NCBI GenBank assembly: GCA_004352715.1
Contig: SCFE01000015.1
Coordinates: 2,543,546 to 2,607,545 of the forward strand
Reading direction: 5' to 3'
Length of the DNA stretch: 64,000 nucleotides
DNA from: Hofstenia miamia
Taxonomy: Eukaryota > Xenacoelomorpha > Acoela
The translations under genes were made by a program, and so were the position numbers. Positions within the stretch are counted from its first letter, which is position 1, and the number at the start of each line of letters is the position of its first letter. Positions 58,101 through 64,000 of the stretch are shown piece by piece. The notes beneath the pieces are model-generated. The model saw nothing but the letters and a program-made list of their open reading frames with translations. It did not search any database and was not told the origin of the DNA.

Positions 58101-59744
58101 GTAAAACGAAACAAAAAACTGCTAACGAAAATTAAAATATATCACTGTTAATATGTAACAAAATTTATAGCATGCTAGTGAACCTTAAGCTTTATTTGCC
58201 AACAACAAATACTATAGCAAATTGAATTTTTTGTATAGAAATTTAGTCAAATTTAATTGTCAAATTCGATCAAACCCATATCTCAAATGTACATATCCGC
58301 AGACATATTTCACACAAGCAGCTACATTTAAATTTATGCACAACCCGCATCCCCGCTGTCAACTTGATACACCTACATCCAACCCGGACCAACTTTTTAC
58401 CAATATCAGATGGAAAATTTTAGTAGAGGTTCAAATATGTTTGAAAAGTAGTAATGTACACCTTAGCGCGGGGTACAAAATGTTCCAACAGAAATAAACT
58501 AATATTCTGTTAAATTTTGAATACGTTTATATTATTATTTTTTAATTATAAAATATAGTAATATAGGTAAATTTAATATTTTCCCCAACAATTTAGTAAA
58601 CACGTTTAAATCAACCTTGCAATATTATTGTTCCAATTTTTAACTTGGAATAAAGCTGAAATTTGCAATATTTCGATAATTTATATAGATCAGATGTATC
58701 AAAATGGATATATTCAAAATTGTATAAGTGACTTATGGTTTAAAAATTGCTTAAGCATTATTTTCTATAACTAGTCTGGATGAATATTCTGTTTTCAATA
58801 AAAAAACTCAAAGATATTATCAAAATATGGGTCCTAAAAAATAGTCAGCTGAATTTCTAAAGCGGATTTCCAACTTACATTTGCCAAACACATCTGATAA
58901 TATCTAAAGGATCTCATGGAACAATACTTGCAAAAAAGTCTTTAATATATTATATATATAGGTAGAAATAGGAATACACCATGTTGTATCAAAATTGATT
59001 AGAAAATATCAAATAATTTCTGCTACTGGTAGTTCTAATTTCGAAATAATGTATGTTAAAGTACTGATGATAACTTTTATTTCATTTTACTATATAGTAA
59101 CAAATGTATACGGTGCCACATGCTCCATAGCTGACATATTGTGGAAATACTCCAAATTATGATGATAATTGAAGGGTATGATAATTACAAGCCCAAGGAT
59201 ATTTGGAATTTATTCAAATGAAAATATCAACTACTGGGGTTTTGAAATATTTGTACTTTTACTTTGTACAAAACTCCTAATAATGTACCATACAAAAAGA
59301 AGCCTCACAATTCGGATGTTGAAAAATGTAACCAGAGAACTGGAATCATGTAAAAAATTTTAAGTTTAACTAAATTACTGCTTGTCACTGCAGTGTTCTG
59401 ATATACTCTGGGCTTGCCCTTAAGCTGAATATATTTTGCAATCTTTTTGAATAAAATCTTACTTTAATATTTACTTGGTAACCCAATGGCAAGAATAAAT
59501 CTAGCAATCTATAACCAGGTGTAGATTTGGTTGCTTGGCTATTCTATAATTTTAGAAAATATAATGAGGAGTCACAATGAAATGATGTGTTTTGTCATTC
59601 ATTATTTTTTTAATATTTCATACTATTGTTGGCTTGAAGGATGTTTCACTAACTTGCACAGTCTAAAAAATTTTGAAAATTTTAAATGGTTTTCGAAAAA
59701 AGAACTCAAGAACTAGTACAATTATTTAAAATCTGAAATCATCA

Positions 59745-60165
59745 CAGGATAAAGAAGTATCTCTTCTTTCTTTTTCGCTCTTAAACCACAAAGCTCTGAG
59801 CCACGAACTCTGCCTTTGTACACATCAACCCTCAATTGGTTTGGGAAGTCTATGTACATATAGAGAAACAGGTAAACTTCGTTGTTGATCCCATTGGCAT
59901 TGCACCTTAAATTCTAAGGTGCAATGCCAATAATAATATTCTAAAAATCGGAATTGTCAATTAAAATGATTACTTTTCTCAAGTACTTTTGGCACATCAA
60001 TACAATGTGTATAGTACAATTTTTTAAGAAAATTCATCAATACATATGTCCATGGTTCACGATTTCCAAAGTTCCTAGTAGACTTGGTGAAAATCTTTGT
60101 AAATGGGTAAAAACGGTTTGTCCTTCTAAAAGGACATAAGGCTGTTTAATGTTAAAAAGGTACAT
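59745..60165 (+). repeat. Dispersed repeat fragments (R1 cluster)
   Basis: CTCTTCTTTCTTTTTCGCTC, CTCTGAGCCACGAACTCT, AAAGTTCCTAGTAGACTTGG, TTTGTAAATGGGTAAAAACGG and AAGGCTGTTTAATG are variants of blocks at 48.3-51.3 kb. A near-perfect hairpin (59893-59931) is embedded. Confidence 0.5.
59893..59931. repeat. Perfect 17-bp hairpin with 5-base loop
   Basis: ATTGGCATTGCACCTTA (59893-59909) is the exact reverse complement of TAAGGTGCAATGCCAAT (59915-59931), with AATTC between. Pairing does not extend beyond these arms, so it is short for a microRNA precursor. Confidence 0.85.
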
Positions 60166-60869
60166 TCTATAATTTTATAAAGTATTGTGGCAATAATTGT
60201 TCCATTACTTATTGCTTCACCCTCACTGCAAGTTTAGCAATGTTGAAATTTTGTCTTGCATGTTCTTTAAGAATAAAAAACGATAATTGTTAAATTATTT
60301 TTTACTTTCATAGAAATAATTTTCCTTAACAAACATGACGCTCTGACGAAGAGGGTTTTCATAAGCATTAAAATTAAGAACTCTAGTAGCTCATTTAATG
60401 CATTCGGTTTCGTTTTGACAATTTGTGTATGTTTAAATAGCCTGTCAGAATTATTGTTAATTGGCATTTTTAAAGTAACGTTCTTAGTTCGAAACATTTT
60501 TCATGTCCGGGAGAGTAAAGAGCGAAATAACAAAAATTAAATTGAATGTTCGATATTCATTATAAAATTTAGTTAAACAATTCGCTAATGAGATCTATTC
60601 ACCTTATTTACAATAGGCTTCTTTACCGTTAAATTATTTACTTTGTATCTTGAAGGGTTTTTGAGTACCAAGATTTTATATTATTATGGCTATTTCAGAT
60701 CCAGGGCGAATCCAACCCTGTACGATTTTTCTGTGTTTGAAGTATAAAGCATAAAATTTTCCTATTTAAGTGTTAGCATTGACAGATGTTATATCTTTAT
60801 GTAATGATTAGATGCATGTTTCGTTCAATTCAATTAGCTTGCACTTGCAATTTTGCATATATCGAGTAT

Positions 60870-61255
60870 CAGAGATGGACATGGCTCGGGTAGCAATTGG
60901 ACTGGGACAGGTCCGGCTCGGGCTTGGGTCGAAAATATGGAAAAGACGGACCGAAATTTAAAAATCTGAATGACTATTCCGTAACAGTGCACTTAAATAA
61001 ATTGAATTTAGCATAAGTTATAATTATAAAATTGAAAAATATAGCTTATATTTTGGAAATTTTACATTTTATAGCTTCAATTCCATTGGTTTGACTTTAT
61101 TAGAAGTAACCATCATACTAAATTTTCATGGAGCAAACCAAAAAATTCAAGAAATTTTTTTGACAACTTTTATAAAATTGAGCAAAAAGGTAAAAATTAT
61201 CATTAAAGTAAATGGGCCGAGCCGTTTCGGACAGGGTCCAAAATTTCTTGTGGCT
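60870..61255. repeat. CGGGT/GGGTC-rich dispersed repeat (family R2)
   Basis: GACATGGCTCGGGTAGCAAT, CCGGCTCGGGCTTGGGTCG and, 300 bp on, GGGCCGAGCCGTTTCGGACA form GC-rich islands like those at 16.4 and 32.1 kb. Confidence 0.4.
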
Positions 61256-63004
61256 GAGTTGGTCTAAATTTTCCATATCTCGATCTTTCATTGTTAACCG
61301 CTATTTCAACCGCTATTTAGGGAAGCATACAAAGTGCCCAAACCTCACGATCGTGGAAAAGAGTAATAATCCATTAGCACAAAACGAGAGAAAAATGAAA
61401 TCCAAATATGGTAATGCCTAATGGAAAAAATACAACTATTTTCATTGTAGTAAAGTAAAGCTTTATATTTTCTTAATTCCAATGTATTCGAAAAATAGAA
61501 GAATGAACAATAATTTTAAATAAATTTTAGCCATAACGCCTTCCACCCAATAAAAATCCCTTAGATGATATACATAGGACTAAATTGAAATAGGAAAAAG
61601 TGTGCAGTTAACAAAATTAGAATTTGTAAACATTTTCAAAACATACATCAGGTTATGAGGAGTGCCAGCTGTAGTAAAAGTCTTAGTTAATGTGAGACTA
61701 CCCGTATCCCAAGTTTTTTTATATTGTTAGAATTTGAATCACAATATAAATAATAAAAAATTTTATTACGTCAAACTAGGGAGTGACCAGTTTCATTATA
61801 CAATTTTTCTATGTAAAGTAAAAAGCGTTTTTGAAATTAAAGGTACTTAAGAACAAAGGAAAGAGCAGTTATATAAGAGTTTACGATTGTTTATAATAAC
61901 TACAGCACTAAAAACTAATACTACGCATCAGTAATAAATTACTTCAAAAAATTTTCCACTCCTACACAGAATGTAAGAAAAATGACAAAAGTAAAACTTT
62001 AATTATCAGAAAAGTGGTGCAAGAGGGTGCTAATAAAAAACTTTGGATTTTGAATTTGAAAATAGTTTCTCAAGATTAGAGGGTTTCCAAATTGAGAGAC
62101 CACTAACCCTCTCATAGCCATTTGCAATCATGATATTTGTAATGCATAATATTGATTGCAATATACTCGAATCCTCACAATAGACATTATCCATTAAATC
62201 ATATTGAAAAGCAAAAACGACAATTTTCGAATAACTTATCTAATAGATATGGCAAGTTTTATCTTTTTCCTCAAAACCTAGAAAATTCATAAAATTTTAA
62301 GTGTGGTATAGTTTTGCAATTATTTATTAAGTCAGAAAATTTCAATAAGGTGCCCATTTCAAAATGTCAAAAATAGAAAAGGTCGCCAAATTATTGTCAA
62401 GGTGGTTTAATGTCAAAGATATTTACTACAATGATAATTAGACAATTCTTATCTAATGAACAACAAATTAAGCGTGAAATATGCTGTTCTTAATGGTAGT
62501 CCCTCATTAGTTATCAAGAATACCAAGGCAACCCCACCCATTCAAAATGTTCAAATGAAGTAAAAAATAGTTTAAATGTAAAACAAATTCCAACTAATAG
62601 AAAACAGTGTACTTTTATAGGTTTAGAGCATATTTTAGACAAATTGGGAGTCGAAGTTTAATCCATAGATATATCTATAATATCAATTCAATTTCGACCA
62701 GGTCTTAAAATGTTAACATTGAGATGTTATTCATACAAGATTTAATATCCTATAAGTGAGGAAATGAAATAAATAAACATCCCGAAATTGAAAGCATTTC
62801 TAGTTAATGAAAGCATCCTTTTAACAAGAAGGCAAAGTTAGGCCACTTACTGTCTTGATAATTTCATTGTATTCTTTTCAGAGTTTATGAACTCTAAGCA
62901 AAACATATTCTTTCAAAATTCTAACTTCTCAATAAGTAAGAAATTCTAATTAATGTTTCGTGAGGCCTAAAACTTTTTTAATGTAGGTTTGTAATAATAA
63001 TAAT

Positions 63005-63048
63005 AATATATATACAATTATATACAGTATATATATATATATATATAT
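63005..63048. repeat. (TA)n microsatellite
   Basis: TA tracts interrupted by CAATTATATACAG. Confidence 0.8.
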
Positions 63049-63965
63049 GCATATTATTTTTCTTTAAAATTTAAACTAAATCTCCATACGGATCTGAAAC
63101 CGACTTTATTCCAGCTCTGTTTGAAATATATTATTTGCAAAAATAGTATACCAGCAGTCTGCAAATTTCACTGTTACAATATCGTTGAAAGAAAATTATG
63201 TATTAAACTCTGTCCCACTTAATAAGTAAAGTTTTATATCAATAATTGAGGTTTTATTATAGCATAAATACCATGGTTTTGGCTCGAATTAGATAGTTTA
63301 GGATCTTGTGCATATTATAAAAAAATGAAAATCAAAACTTGAAATTATACTAGTGTTTATATCATACTACCTCATTTTTCTAAGAAACCGGTTTACTTAT
63401 TAACTGGGACAGAGCTTAACAGCTAGTAAGTTGAAAAAAATTATATTTCCCAACATTAGGAGATATAAAATGACGTTGATATTTGGATGAGCATGTACAT
63501 TTTATTTCCAGTTCATGATCACCCTCAATTTCTAACCAGCTATTCACAATTCATAGTAAAAATTTAATTGAGCTTTTATCTAATCGAACCAACACTACCG
63601 ATTTTTAAAAAAAATGCAAAATAAATCCTACTTGGAATTGACGCAATTCTATTTCTTTAGTGGAAAAATATATAAAGCACGCATTGCCAAGGATCGGTAT
63701 CATTAAAACGCAAATGTTGCGTCACTAATTCGCAAATGGCTGTCGCAAAATGCAATGGATTTTGCAAATGCTCTTGATTAAATTGTATTGAAAAATAATT
63801 AGTGCAAATAGTCAATTTCAAAATTATGTAATTTCACTTAGAATTCAGTAACTGACAATTTTTTATACACAAATTTATCAGCCCGTATTGGACTCCTAGT
63901 ACCCATTTTATATAATATTGCGAGCTAATTTGGACGTGTTACAAAATAAAATACTGGCTACAATG

Positions 63966-63966
<1 letters not shown>

Positions 63967-63998
<32 letters not shown>
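63967..63998. repeat. (TA)n microsatellite at the window end
   Basis: TA dinucleotides run to the edge. Confidence 0.85.

Positions 63999-64000
<2 letters not shown>

Larger units (their letters stand above)
51771..64000. other. AT-rich upstream region without a recognisable gene
   Basis: Apart from the listed repeats, this stretch shows only short incidental frames. The 91-codon frame at 58222-58497 lies in a less AT-rich patch (58010-58480) with AACCCGCATCCCCGC and CAACCCGGACC, which may be another degenerate R2-type fragment. Confidence 0.5.

Noticed and set aside
58222-58497. 91-codon plus-strand frame
   Set aside because: There is no recognisable motif or splice context; the patch is slightly GC-richer and may be a repeat remnant.
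59893-59931. Hairpin as a microRNA gene
   Set aside because: The stem is only 17 bp and pairing does not extend past it; microRNA precursors need longer stems.
1-64000. CRISPR arrays, rRNA or bacterial operons
   Set aside because: Introns, microsatellites and eukaryotic transposons show this is animal nuclear DNA; no regularly spaced repeat with unique spacers or rRNA-like sequence was seen.

Overview
The window is eukaryotic nuclear DNA, very rich in A and T, with many long (TA)n microsatellites, spliceosomal introns and a mixed set of decayed DNA transposons (hAT, Tc1/mariner, pogo-like, piggyBac) plus one LINE relic. The gene content and transposon mix suggest an arthropod, perhaps a crustacean or chelicerate. 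This is inference; no rRNA or other diagnostic marker is present.

The main feature is one gene on the minus strand. It runs from a start codon at 45131 to a stop codon at 3263 and covers about 42 kb. Six coding exons (45131-44779, 44525-44192, 30369-30102, 17063-16568, 8658-8512, 3692-3263) join in phase at every junction. They give a predicted protein of 675 residues: a signal-peptide-like start, a carboxylesterase/cholinesterase-fold ectodomain, a short linker, one transmembrane helix (about 576-603) and a 72-residue cytoplasmic tail. Ungapped comparison with remembered family motifs suggests that all three catalytic positions are replaced. That places it with the non-catalytic, neuroligin/gliotactin/neurotactin-like adhesion receptors. 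The 147-bp fifth exon is found only by matching splice phase and family motif, and its length is a multiple of three.

All four long introns hold mobile elements. Intron 2 (44191-30370) has a Tc/mariner-like relic, a sequencing gap, an internally deleted piggyBac element and two copies of a 0.6-kb segment. Intron 3 (30101-17064) has two Tc1-like elements, one with doubled (IR/DR) termini, a palindrome-rich hAT-like element and one copy of an AT-flanked repeat. Intron 4 (16567-8659) has a pogo-like MITE. Intron 5 (8511-3693) has the other copy of the AT-flanked repeat and a clean hAT MITE with an 8-bp target duplication. Downstream of the gene (1-3200) are a hAT transposase relic, a three-copy 220-bp tandem repeat and a second hAT-like MITE.

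The region upstream of the gene (45.1-64 kb) has no confident gene. It holds one possible orphan exon (46458-46193, minus), a cluster of dispersed-repeat copies (48.3-51.3 and 59.7-60.2 kb), a broken Cys-rich minus-strand ORF (49.1-49.6 kb), a LINE 3'-end relic (51.4-51.8 kb) and simple repeats. Ambiguous bases (n) at 14722, 36946 and 55096 and a 122-base N run at 42569 mark assembly joins. Two of the single n positions lie exactly at the edge of duplicated sequence.
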